NCBI GenBank assembly: GCA_020746105.1
Contig: CM036636.1
Location: 4,340,001 to 4,404,000 of the forward strand
Length of the DNA: 64,000 nt
From: Trogon surrucura
Lineage: Eukaryota; Chordata; Aves; Trogoniformes; Trogonidae
Direction of reading: 5' to 3'
Shown: one piece after another, positions 36,883 through 47,940 of the stretch
How the letters are laid out: the number at the start of each line of letters is the position of its first letter
How positions within the stretch are numbered: position 1 is the first letter of the stretch
Notes under the pieces: model-generated
Told to the model about the DNA's origin: nothing
The model's input: only the letters and a program-made list of their open reading frames with translations
The model's database searches: none
Translations under genes and position numbers: made by a program

Positions 36883-39800
36883 TATAGTTTACTTCAGAAT
36901 TAAGAGTATTTCTTAGTGTGAGCACGCAGGCTAGAGTATTTCCAAGCAAAGTGTCCCTTTCCTGTGACTGCAGCCCATTTTAAAGGCATCACCTGGAGGG
37001 AAAATGGGCTTTTACGTGCTTTGCAAATCCCCCAAATTTTATGCTTTACCCAGATCTCAGTCTGAGTCTGCTTAAGTTTCACCTTTTACAGCTGTTGTTA
37101 CTGTAGGGAAAACCTAAAGCACATAGTGAAAATCTATAAACTTAGGACAGCATAGAAATAAATCCAAATCCTTAGGCAGTATGAATTTGTGACACTAAAA
37201 TAATTCGGATGGAGTTCTACTAGTTCCCTCTTGCTGTGCGTATCATCTACAGGGCTTGGGTTTGCACAAGTGTAAGGGGGAACTGATTTCAACCACCCAA
37301 AAAAACCCCGTAGCTCCATAGTGAGATCTCTGTTTACAGAAGGGGCATAAATTTTCAGGAAAATATTTCGGAGGTTTTGTTCGCTTTTTGTGGGGAGACT
37401 GACTCATTAAATGTTTGGGGAGAAAACTGTCAGTTGTGATGTGTTCTTTTTGGTTCTAAAAATGAGGAAAAGATGAGTGAGTTTCTTTTCTGAGCTCTCA
37501 CTCAGGAAAGCTGGGTTATTAGATCTCCCGTCAGCTACTGACACTCTTGAAACTTAATTTTGTCATGTTTTTTTCTTGTCTTTCCATACTCTGTCCAGTC
37601 TGCCATGTACAATTTTTCTTTTACAAAATTTGAACAAATATCAACATCTTCAAATTATTCATGAAACAGACCTTTTGCTTTTTCCAATGGGTATTTGGTT
37701 CAGTACTTTGATCCGTGTCCATCTCTATGCTTTGTTCATTGAGTTGATGTCCCTTTGAAAGGATATTTAAAGGCATTTTCTTTGTCTATGGCTTATCAGC
37801 TCCTTTCCATCTGCCTGTCTCGGTATCGGCACACTGGTATTTTAGTTCACTGAAAACTTTGCAAGCTAAGAAACGATATCCTACACTGCCAGGGCTCCAT
37901 TCTTAAACAAGACATTCATGACTTTTCCATCAGGCTTTGAAACTGGTTTTGCAACAAAAACCTCCCATTCAGGTTTATTTTTACCTCTTTCCTCTATGTA
38001 ATCTCCAAAATCACTTTAGAAAAAAAAAAAAAACTGTATCAAAAGCTGATATTAAACTCTCGAGTGCCTGGCAAACGATTTAAAGCAATGGCTCACACTG
38101 GGGTAAACCCCAGAGATTTCTTTTGTGAAGTTCCACCTACATAATCTCCGAGAGGTACATTTTTAGAGCTTACTATTTACTTTAGTCTGGAGACATTTCT
38201 TTGCTTTTATGGCTCATCTACTTTCTCTCCATCGGTTCTTTTAGACAGGAACATTGCTGTTTCCCTACTGCTTAATCCTTTTCTCTTGCTGTCATCCCAT
38301 GGACATGCAGAGCATGAGCAACCCACCTGCTCCACGGCTGCTCGCTGGGGAAGAGGCTGTGACGAGCACTTGATGGTGAGGAAAAGCAAGGCTGGGCAAG
38401 GCGAGTCTTGCCTTGCTGCAGGACGATGCCCGAAGCCCGGGAGCAGGAAGCTGCTCTGACCCTTGGCTGATGTGGCATGATGAAATGTCGAAGGATTTAC
38501 TTGCTGAGATCTCCCTAAAATGCACATCATAACATTTTGGTTTGGAAAGATGTCTGGCAGAAGTTGTCCTCTGTGGCCTGTGTCATTCTCTTTCTCCTTA
38601 TCGTTGTCTTCTCTCTCACAAGGGACTGTGTTTCTTCTCCCCCAAGCAGCCAGGGGAAGCACCGCAGGCTGGGGCTCCAGCACCATTTCAGACACGTGTC
38701 CTCCCCAGCTGGCAGCAAACGCTTCTTTATAATTCATGGGATAACCGAGGGTAGAGAAAATGCCATGTGCAGCCCTAAGAAGGAGCTGCAAACTGAACAT
38801 CTGGACGTTTTCACATGCACGAAAGAGCACAGGTTGTGTAAGCCTCTCAAACCCAGGCTGGGCTCACAGTGTTCCGCTCAAGAGCAAGCGCTGTCGGGTG
38901 ACAGTGTGGCAAAATATTTTCTGCAGCATTTATGTAATAGGCGTTGCTGCTATCTCTATCCACATAGGAAAGTTTTACCCGTTATCTCAATTGAGTTAGA
39001 GTGGCCTAAATATAAGAGTTCTCCTAACTTTCCATCGGAAAGAAGTTTTTTATTCCCTCATGAAAAGCTATAACAGCCTCTCTGCCTCCTGCACAAGTCT
39101 CCTCCTGACTTACACGCTCACCTCCATGTCGTTACAGCAAGTCACCATTTATAATCTCTGACTCAAGACTTCTTAGTCCTCATCACCTCATAACATGACA
39201 TGGGCTGTATTTCTTCAGGAAAGAGAGAGAAGAGAGAGGCTTCTAATTTTGTTTTGCTTTTGTTTAACGGGAGGTTACAAAGTGTTCTTGGGTTTGTTGT
39301 TGTCTTTTCTTCCCCAGTTTGTCTTAAACTCATTTTCTAGAGACAAAACTGAAGTTAAAACAAAAGTCTGTTTCTGCTAGAGTAAGTAACTTCATTTAGG
39401 TGTTTCCATCTTAAAAAATGTTCTACATTTAAATGCATGCCTTATAACGCATTGAAAAAAATCACTCTTTAGCAGGAAATTATAATTTGTTTTTAATGCT
39501 GAGTCTCTAAAAAGCCAGATTTTGAAAGTAACATAAAACTGAGTGGAAATAAAGTGATACGTGTTCTTTTTTAATCACTCTGATGCAAATATCAAGAAAT
39601 CCCATAGCCAGTCTCAAACAAAACCTTTTCTTTTCACACCACACATTCCCTGGGAAGCAGTTTCATCACTTTGCCTGGCTCTGAGGATTGCGCACAGAGG
39701 AGTGTTCCTCCTCTCCATGTGGTGTCCCGGTGCTGTGTGACATTTATGACCCCTGCCAATCCCACTTCTTGTTTCCCACTGCACAATCTTTTCCCGACAG

Positions 39801-40499
39801 ACCTCTATCCTTTCACCGGACCTCACGCAGTCCAAGCGGTTGTTTTTCTTTAGAAGCTTTTTGTTCTCCAAGGAATCTGTGCGTGTTAATTGTGTATCTT
39901 GCATGCAAAGTGTAGGCAATCTCTCACCCCTTCTCTTGCTCAAAACCACATACAACACGCACACAATTCATCCATGAATGTGCATCACCTCCTTCCTGAT
40001 AATTTTACATGCTGACCCTTTCCACAGTCGCTCGCTACGTGTGGATTTTCCATCTCGCTATGCGCTTTCCCACACTTTACAAATTGTTCAATCAAGCTGC
40101 CACACCACCCTGCAGACTGTCTTTGGATGCTTGCTCTTTATCTGGTGAGCACGTTCACAGGTGACTTATGCCTCCACCATCCTGGAAAACCATCCATCTC
40201 CAGGTTTCCCCCACAAGTAGTGAGGAGGTGCAACCTTCCGGAGCAAATTAGTGTCGTCGTCTGTTTGTACCTGCACACACCCACCACACTTTCCTGTCTC
40301 TTCTGCTTCTCTCCACCTACTGTTTCAGACTCCTAGACATCCCTATGGCCCATTAAAATCTTCTTGATGTCCACCTAATGCTCCATTCCCATTTGAAACC
40401 CATCGCTGTTGCATAAGGCTGGGTGCTTGGTGCCTGAGCCATCCTGGAGCACATAAGTGATGTTGCTTTTGCTTGTGCTTACTGTACTTCCAGTATCTA
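36883..40499. other. Unique non-coding sequence, no supported gene
   Basis: The longest frames here are a minus-strand frame at 38207-38830 and a plus-strand frame at 38537-39073. They overlap each other, start at GTG and TTG, and show no recognised domain. The plus frame has a hydrophobic stretch near its start that could look like a signal anchor, but this is weak. A 14-bp A run lies at 38020-38033. Nothing else is recognised. Confidence 0.5.
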
Positions 40500-40558
40500 C
40501 ATCAGTGGTTTGTAAAACCCTTTGGGATGCTGCGAACATGAAAGACACTATATAAAAC
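40500..40558 (+). mobile_element. MIR-type SINE 3' tail fragment
   Basis: GTTTGTAAAACCCTTTGGGA followed by GAAAGACACTATATAAAACC resembles the tail of reptile/bird MIR-type SINEs (GTAAAGCGCTTTGG...GATGAAAGGCGCTATATAA). Only the tail is kept. Confidence 0.5.
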
Positions 40559-41439
40559 CCAAACCCTATTCTATTCTAGAACAGTGCTTTTAAGTCCTTT
40601 TATCACAGAATGAGGCAAGGGTTGAATCGAGCCCAGAAATAGCAATTAAAGTTTTCCTGAAAGGCTAGAACACTATATGTTTGGTATATGTTAATATAAT
40701 CTGAGAACACTAAGTGCGCTAAAAGCGTGCCACTTATTTGTGGTGGGGACATGGAGAGGAGGGGGAGAAAGGTAAGTGCTTGTTTTTCTTTGGGATTTCC
40801 TTTATTACAGCATCTAATAGAGATCTGTCTGGATGACAAAAAGGTCATGGCTTGTTTGACTACAGGAAAGTAGCAGCCTCCTTCCATCATTGGAACGTGG
40901 AGAGTTATTTGAGTTGTGATCTGAAGCTACTATGCAGCTGAGGGACCTAAGGAGAGAGCTTCAAGTTGTAATACTACATACCAAAGCTATCAGGTTATTT
41001 AATTATGAGTTAAATGCAGTCGTTGGCAGGAGTGTCTGGGATTATGTGTTCCAGATCCTTTCATACCTCCTCACAGATTGTCCAACATCAGGTCTGCATG
41101 TGGATACCAAAGCAGCACCGTGTACACCAGCTCCAGTGCACAGCCCGTATCCACAGCTGGATATCGACCTCCCTGTCAGACAAACCTGAGCACTCTCTGG
41201 AAGGACCTAGAGGTACCTTCATTTACCACTTCATTGCATTGACAAACTTTAGCAACAGCGATTGTATAATGTATGTTAATTTGGGGTTCTTTGCATAGCA
41301 CTGACTATAGATACCTTTATCTATCAAAATTCCCCAAGGAAAAAATATTTGTGATAAAGCCCCATTAATTAGTACTCGCTGAACTCATGAAGTTGGTCGG
41401 GTTTTAATCTGTTTTGTGTATCTTGCATTAGTGTAGTTC
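40559..41439. other. Unique non-coding sequence
   Basis: No gene or repeat is recognised. The frames at 40932-41298 overlap in two registers and show no domain. Confidence 0.5.
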
Positions 41440-41970
41440 TAACTTTTAAAAGGAAAACATTTCACAGTACCGAGTCAAAGGCTTTATAAAGCCAAGTCCA
41501 TCAATGTGATTATCAGTCCAGCTTGGAATCTCCCCAAATAATTAAATCAGGTTTATTTGATAAAACCTATTTTCCATAAAATCATGTTGACAGTCATTAA
41601 TTCTATTCCTATCCCTTAATTCTTTATTAATTGGTTCCTCTATTAGCTCTTCCATTATTTTCACTGCATTTATGTCATGATAAATTATCAGTCCAGAGTA
41701 ACTAGAAATCCCATACAGTGGTTTGTTAATGTGATGTTGTTCTCAGAGCATCCTGTTACCTGTAACTCATTATTTATGACTTTTATTAGCATTTGCGGGG
41801 TAGATATCCTCCAAACTGTCTCTTGGTTTAGACTTAGAGTAACGAGACTGGTCTATAATGACCTCCTCACCTTCCTTGCCAACAGCAGTCTTCGCTTCAA
41901 AGATGGATGTCACAGTAAAATCAGCTTCTTGGTTAGTCGTTTATGCAAGTCTTGTAACTGATTTATCCTC
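41440..41970 (-). mobile_element. Ancient CR1/L3-like LINE, RT region, minus strand, decayed
   Basis: On the + strand CCGAGTCAAAGGCTTTATAA and GCCAAGTCCATCA (41471-41503) are the reverse of the CR1 RT motif A segment encoding a DFSKAFDSV-type peptide, with a frameshift inside. TTTTCCATAAAATCATGTTG (41571-41590) and the AACGAGACTGGTCTATAATG block (41838-41857) match further upstream parts of the RT in the right order. The element is broken by many changes and is non-functional. Limits are approximate; 41971-42960 may hold more of it, but I cannot align that. Confidence 0.55.
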
Positions 41971-43244
41971 ACTCTGTTCACATTTCCATGCCTTGTAAGC
42001 ATGGTCTTCTCATCCTTCCCCTCCTTTTTCATTCCACTCTTCCTTAAAAGATTTTCTTCCTCAGTTATTACACATTTTTTTAGAACTTCTTTTCATCAAC
42101 CTTCTTTATCAGCCCCTGGCCAGGGCAGGGAGTCCCCATAACCAGCCACAGCCCTGTTCTGTAGAAAATTTGGTGGGGTAGGGAGGAACAACAGCTCATG
42201 TATGTGCAGACTGTGCATTTAGTGCTTCTGGTTCCTCTCTCCGGACAACGTCCTGCCCTTGCAGTCGTGTGAGATACTTTTACCCTGAGCTGCTTTAAAG
42301 CAGTGAGCTTTGTGCTCCGGTCTTGACCTCTCTCACCTTCACACGTGTGCTGCGATGGACACGGCTGCTCTTGTGCTTGACTTCCTCCATGCACTCTGTG
42401 CGCATTAGCTGCCGTGATTGATTTCTAGACCCAGACATTATAAACTCTGAAACCTGTTCAGATCCTCTCCCTTCTTCCAAAATCACCAGCTTTTTTTTTT
42501 TTTTTTTTTTTTTCCATTATGGGCATTCTTTTTATTTTAGAGATACCAGTGAAGGTATAATAGTTCCTCCCTACCACAGCACACAACCTCCTGGTAGAGT
42601 TCTGTGATTACAGCGGTGAGGACTATGTCATCTTCATACTTCAAATTGCAAATCAACCTGAACCTTACTTCAAGCATCCTCTAAAATCTTTCCTCAGAGC
42701 CACCTCTTTACAGTGCAATGTATAAACTGTTATTGAATAGGATTGCCTTTTTTCCATTCATTATTAATAGTTTGTCATCTCTTGCTTTGTCATCACCAGC
42801 CATGGCATGTTGTAATAGGCTGATGCTATTGTTAGATTTTCCTTTATCCCGAACATACTTTTAAAATTCTGTTTATTTTTTTTTTTGGCTCTGCTGAAGA
42901 TGGATTTTCCCCTGATGTTTTTTTGTCTCTATTAAAACATATTATGTTTAAAAGGACCAAAAGGAAGTTAATTTCAGATGCGGATTCCTCCTTTCATATA
43001 ACAGTAATCATCATAATAATAAAAGTATGGGAAAATAGCACTTACGTATTTTTATTTCCCTTGTCACTGCAGGTCTCTGTATAATATTATTCAGTACTAT
43101 TATCTTGGTTAATTTTAAATGTCACAAGCACTGAAGTTTCAACCATTTCTCTACAGAGATATGTCCAGAGTCTAATAGATATTCCTTTTTGATTTTTTTT
43201 TTTCTTCCTACTGATGACCTTATATTTTTACTCCAGTGAAGTTT
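41971..43244. other. AT-rich non-coding sequence, possible further LINE debris
   Basis: A 23-bp T run lies at 42491-42513. T-rich stretches follow at 42872-42884 and 43192-43203. The texture (TCATCTTCATACTT, TTGAATAGGATTG) hints at further minus-strand old LINE sequence, but I cannot support it block by block. No gene is seen. Confidence 0.4.
42491..42513. repeat. Poly(T) run, 23 bp
   Basis: Twenty-three consecutive T residues, the longest homopolymer in the window. It could be the poly(A) tail of a minus-strand retrocopy; no retrocopied exon is seen to its right. Confidence 0.95.
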
Positions 43245-43330
43245 CACCACGTCTCCACTGTTGTAATTGAGGGCAAAATTTGGCCCTTTGACATCAATGG
43301 AATTACAGTAGAGATGAATCTATTCCACTT
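43245..43330. mobile_element. Old amniote SINE-like fragment (TTTGGCCC type)
   Basis: GGCAAAATTTGGCCCTTTGA, then CATCAATGGAATTACAGTAG, then AGATGAAT match a very common old reptile/bird repeat motif (…TTTGGCCC, a short GTCAATGGAATTAC block, GGATGAATTTGG). The family name is uncertain. Confidence 0.4.
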
Positions 43331-44019
43331 AGATCATAAAATCTTTCCTTGTAAATCAATCCTTCCAGTCCCTAAATCATCTCTGAAGATGTTCTTTGAG
43401 CTTCCTCCAAGTTGTCAATATGTTGTTGATGCTGAGATACTCAGAACTGACTGAATGTTTGTCTCATTGAGCCCAGAGGGAGAAAAAAAAATGACCTCTC
43501 CTGACAAGAATTTATATATATCCTAAATAACCCTGTTCTCCTGTTATTTGCTGCCATATTAACCTGATGCGCTAATGTGTGATTTATTCTTATCCTTTAG
43601 TCTTCCTGAATTATTCACTTCCTGAATAGCTGCAGTTCAGGTGGTTTATATTCGTTCATTTTGTTGTGCAACTGAGAGTTCTTTCTGCCTGTTTTTATTC
43701 CAGGTTGACCAGCTGCTTGCTATTTTTGCACTTGGGCATTTTGCTGATTCTTCACCTCAGATAAATAACTTTCCCTTTTTGGTTTAACCTCTAAAACAAA
43801 GCTAACAGTGTTGGCCAGCCTGCACTTTCCAATTACGGCTACAAGCCCTATAATCTCTGTTTTTTAAAGAATGTTTTGGCCTTCCCATGAGAAGTGTTAC
43901 ACCTCTAGTTACTTCCTAGTGCTCTCAGAGCCAAATCTGAAGTCTATTTAAATACATAATGGCAGTTCCATCGATCTGGTCTTTCAGCACCATGCACTTC
44001 TCCCCTTGTGGGTATAGGA
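43331..44019. other. Unique non-coding sequence
   Basis: No gene or recognised repeat body. AT-rich. Confidence 0.5.
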
Positions 44020-44060
44020 GACGCTGGGCCAAATCCTCCTGGTGTAAATCAGGATGCTTC
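44020..44060. mobile_element. Old amniote SINE-like fragment adjoining a CR1 tail
   Basis: GCTGGGCCAAATCCTCCTGG followed by TGTAAATCAGGATGC resembles the same old SINE-like motif class as at 35755-35850 (GGGCCAAATCCT...GGTGTAAATCAG). It ends exactly where the CR1 3' end begins, so the CR1 may have inserted into it. Confidence 0.45.
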
Positions 44061-44109
44061 TTGATGATCTCTTGAGGTACCTCCCAACCCCTAACATTCT
44101 GTGATTCTT
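44061..44109 (+). mobile_element. Very short CR1 LINE 3' end
   Basis: TTGATGATCTCTTGAGGTAC, CTCCCAACCCCTAACATTCT and GTGATTCTT give the last roughly 50 bp of a bird CR1, matching the tails at 36711 (reversed) and 59300-59359. It is an extreme 5' truncation or the surviving end of a deleted copy. Confidence 0.85.
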
Positions 44110-44672
44110 GTGACCCTGGCTGAGGGGGGACTGCCTGGCACAATGACTGATCAGCAGCAAGCCTAGCTTGAAGGGTGAGAAATATTTTTTGGTGATTTTT
44201 TCTTCCCGATTATTTTAATGTTCCCACAGTTTTTCCATGTCTTTCATCCTACTTGAGAGCCTTGCTTGGATGAGTCCAACCCCAGACTGTCTCTCCTTGG
44301 CTGGCTAATTCAGACAGTTTTATTTCTGCTGCTCATGGTCTTTTTTTAAGCTGAGTGCCAGAAAGCACCGAGTGAAGCAGGGTGAATGGGCTGGGAAGAG
44401 GGGAAGCGTCTCTGAAGAGGGAGTGGCAATTTAGAGGAAAATTCTGGGACTTCTCTTTGAACAAGCAGTGATGAAGGCTAAGCTCAAGCCAGCTGGCCCC
44501 ACTGGCTGGCCCCGCTGATAGGCAGAACCTTTATCAAGTGTCAGCGAAGACATACGACATTTATCACCCTGGAAAGCTGGGTGCTGCTGCACTGACAGAG
44601 TATATTCAATACACGCCATCTCCACTGTACTGAGATCCCTAATGGCATGATTTCTCGCTGAGACTGGGACAG
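44110..44672. other. Unique non-coding sequence
   Basis: No gene or repeat recognised. Confidence 0.5.
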
Positions 44673-44912
44673 CTCTTCCTTCTGCCTCATCTCCACTTCT
44701 CCCTCCAGCTTCTTTTTGCTTCTTTTTCTAGCTGTCCCTCCATAAGTTTTTCTTTCCTTCTTTTTTTCTCCATGTTTTTTTTTCCTAGCATTCTATCCAT
44801 TTCCCTTATGTCCTTTTTTCCCCCCCCTTTCTTCTCCTTTCCCACGTGTTACCCTTTCACCTGTCCCTAACCCTTTGTCTTTTCTGCCTCCCACTCCTAC
44901 TGCGTTTCTGCC
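44673..44912 (+). repeat. Polypyrimidine tract, about 240 bp
   Basis: Almost every base is C or T, with scattered purines. Runs such as CTTCTTTTTGCTTCTTTTTC and the T/C boundary TTTTTTCCCCCCCC (44813-44828) fall inside. Such tracts can form triplex (H-DNA) structures or be transcribed as low-complexity RNA; no function is shown. It is not followed by a recognisable exon. Confidence 0.8.
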
Positions 44913-46525
44913 CACGTAGCCCAGGAGAGCACCCCTGAACCCTGTAGCCTGAGGCAGGCGTGGCATGACTGCACAAGAATAATTTCCAGACCTGGGTTAT
45001 AAAAGATTTCAGATCACTTTGAGTCACAAGGAAAGTAAACAGCTGCTGTTCATGAAATTCAGGCTTAAAGGCTGGAATTCCTTCACCAATGGAACTAAGC
45101 TCTTTTCAGGTATATTAGGACTGTGAGCTGAGCTTATGGGCACATTGCTCACTGCACAGAGCACTGCTCAGCAGGAAGAAAAGGGATGCGAGGCACTGCA
45201 ATTAAGTGATTATGCAAATCTAAACAGGGATTTTGTTTTAAAGTATTTTCCAGCCTGAACACGATGTGATTGCAAGAGACATGTGAGCCACTCTTGGAGC
45301 CAAGAAACAGGGACGGGCTGCCCCTGCAGAATATACACCTGGGAATAACTGAGCCAGTCACTGGATGTCACCATTGAGCTGCAGAAATGTGGCTTGAAGT
45401 TCATTATTTATCTGCTTTTAAAAGTACGAGTTTTTAAGGCAAGCATCTGCGACTGGAAACCCTTGGGTGAGTCAGCACCTTGCTGCAGACTGGATGTTGC
45501 CTTTTTGCTTGGATTCTGCGTTGGTGTCTTGCCTCTGCGTGGATGAAGTCAAATGTGCTCATCCTCAAAGGGAACGTGACCGGGGACCGCTCCAAAGTGC
45601 AGGAACGATTTGGTGGCGGTTGGATGACTGTCCTGAGAACATGATGATCCAGGGTCTGGCAAACATCAGGAATGGTTTCCCTCCTCTGCAGCCTGATGCG
45701 ATGCATGAGGGCGGGAGGTGAGAAGGCAGATGTTCTGCTAGTGAAATACTAATGCAAGTCATAGTAATAGTGCACGAAGTCCCTTGAGCTTAGCAGATAA
45801 GCTGAAACAAACATTGTCCTATCAGACATTCAGTAATCACCAGCACCAAAAGGACTTGGTGACCTGCTGCAGGACTAGCGTCATGAGAAGCCCCAAACAG
45901 AAGGAAAACAGAATAATTTTCACTTAACCGAAAATGTTCGGTTGTTTTTAGTCTCTTAGGCTGTTATGTGGGAAATTATCTCTGATGATCCAATTAGTGG
46001 AAGGGAATAGGGATCTACATGGGACTGAGAATGCACTCATAGCATAGATTAAAAGAAAATTGTGGATGCCTATTAAAAAAAGAAACGGGGGGTGGGGAGA
46101 AGAAAAAAACAACAGCCAAAGAGAAGAGAGATCCTTTCTCAGATTCTCTCTCAAGAAATGACAGAAAGACTGTCCAAGGACTAATGTGCTGATTTGGTCA
46201 TTCCTGAGCAGAACAAACAACAAAAATAGACAAAACTTTGTAAGACTCTTGAACCTGCTAGGCAAGTTTTTGTTAAGAGCAATATGTCTTAGTATGAGCA
46301 ATGCAGCTTTATATAGGACTTCACTTGTTACAGACAAGTCTGGGCACACACTCAGGTCAAAAGAGCAGCTGAAGAACAGGCATTCCCAAGTAATCTTCTC
46401 AGGCAGCCTTCTTACCTTTAAAATAAGACAAAAGGCAGAAAATTCTGGAAATGAGAATGTGGAAGCTAGGAGATGTTGGTTTGGGTTTTTTTTTTTTAAT
46501 ATTGGTCATCCTCTGCGAATCTATT
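44913..46525. other. Unique non-coding sequence
   Basis: No gene is supported. The frames at 45434-45762 overlap on both strands without domains. G- and A-rich low complexity lies at 46078-46130. A short inverted repeat AACCGA/TCGGTT flanks six bases near 45926-45943. Confidence 0.5.
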
Positions 46526-46869
46526 GGAGACCTCATTGCTCTCTACAACTATGTGAAGGGAGGTTGTAGAGAGGTGGGAGTTGGTCTGTTCTCCCTAGTG
46601 GAGAGTGACAGGATGAGGGGAAATGGATTTAAATTGCACCAGGGGAGGTTCAGGTTAGATATTAGGAAGAATTTCTCTACTGAAGGGGTTGTCAGCCATT
46701 GGAACAGGCTGCCCAGGGAGGGGGTTGAGTCACCATCCCTGGAGGTGTTTAAGAGACGGGTGGATGTTGCGTTGGGGGACATAGTTTAGTGCGTTGGTAG
46801 GGCTGAGACAAGGGCTGGATTCAATGATCTTCAAGGTCTCTTCCAGCTGAAACTATTCTATGATTCTAT
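46526..46869 (+). mobile_element. 5'-truncated CR1 LINE 3' end (second subfamily)
   Basis: It begins at GGAGACCTCATTGCTCTCTA and ends in ATTCTATGATTCTAT. The open frame over 46526-46789 encodes the C-terminal segment of CR1 ORF2, including residues of the type [37 protein letters not shown] and [21 protein letters not shown] short 3' UTR with CAATGATCTTCAAGGTCTCT follows. Its 3' UTR differs from that of the 36.7 and 58.9 kb copies, so it belongs to another subfamily. It is only the last 340 bp and cannot move by itself. Confidence 0.95.
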
Positions 46870-46999
46870 TTCAGTGGAAGAGAAGTCAGCCTAGGAGGTG
46901 GGGCGGTGCAGAGCAGGCAGGGTGCAGAAGAGCATTACGCTAATGGCAAAGGGGAGGATGAAGAGAAGGGACGGGAAGCACTAATTTAGCACAAAATCA
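46870..46999. other. Spacer between two CR1 copies
   Basis: About 130 bp, purine-rich. It may be part of the older CR1 (5' region) or unique DNA; I cannot decide. Confidence 0.4.
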
Positions 47000-47940
47000 A
47001 GATGTTGAGAACCAGATTAACTGAGGTACCAAGAGACTTGAAGGAATAGAAAATCTTTAATTGCCTCTACACCAGTGTGAAGATTCCGAGTAGTAAAGGA
47101 GGAATAGGAATTGCTCACATATGAGCATAAATTCGACCTACTTTGGTGTTGCTGAAACCTGATGGGAAGGTTTGCATGACTGGAATGTTAAAAGCACTGG
47201 TTACAATCTGTTTAGGAAACAAAACCAGGCAAATAAAAATGGGAGGGCTATGTTGCTATATCAAAAAAAAGTTTCTGAGTCTCTGAGAATGTGGAAGCAA
47301 ATGATCTGATCTAATGTTCTCACAAATAAAGACCAAATGAGATCCTGACTGCTATCCACTGCAGACCAGAGAGTGACTTGATTTCTCATCTGGCTCTTTA
47401 AACATCTCTCTGTTATATGTAGGAAGAAAAAGACTTCAGTCTGAATGGCATATAAAGGAGATGTCGTGGTGCTAGAACGAAGATATCCTTGATTATTTTT
47501 TTAAATGAAGATGACAATTTCCTAACTTTAAAAATGTTTTATCCAACCAGAGGGGGAAATGGTGCTAGATCTCATCATCTTGTCAGATAAAGTGAATTCA
47601 GTCACAGAATTAAAAGTCGGAGTTGTTTAGATGCAAGTGACATAGAGCTGATTACACCCGCTACATGCAAATGCAATAATGTCCAAACCACACAGATACA
47701 GGCATACACAGGGCTGATTTCACAAAGATGAAAGCTATTATGAACCCAATCATTTGGGTAAAGGGATTTAAAGGGAAAAAACCCAATATGCTAGGAACTC
47801 TATGAGAACATTTTATATGCCTCAAAAATACTACTAGCACTAGCGAAGGAAAAAGATTTTTAAAAACAACAAAAAAACCCAAACAAAAACTGTGCTTGAA
47901 GAGAGGTTAACCTGGTGTTCAGAGGAGAGCTGATTAATTC
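47000..47940 (+). mobile_element. Ancient CR1 LINE, ORF2 endonuclease region, decayed
   Basis: The order of recognisable blocks follows the N-terminal half of CR1 ORF2. Near 47062-47080 comes the TTGCCTCTACAC block; near 47118-47140, a block encoding ELLIHEHKFDL-type sequence. At 47150-47230 a stretch translates to ET.WEG.HDWNV...GYNLFRK. At 47557-47622 another reads MVLDLIILSD...TELKVG. The conserved endonuclease SDHEL reads SDIEL at 47636-47650, so the catalytic His is replaced by Ile. Further on, CACAAAGATGAAAGCTATTA and the CCTGGTGTTCAGAGGAGA region lead toward the linker before the RT. Many stops and gaps show it is long dead. Limits are approximate. Confidence 0.8.

Noticed and set aside
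38207-39073. Overlapping frames of about 207 (minus) and 178 (plus) codons, the latter with a hydrophobic N-terminal stretch
   Set aside because: They start at GTG and TTG, overlap antisense to each other, and have no recognised family. Vertebrate genes are not normally uninterrupted frames with such starts.
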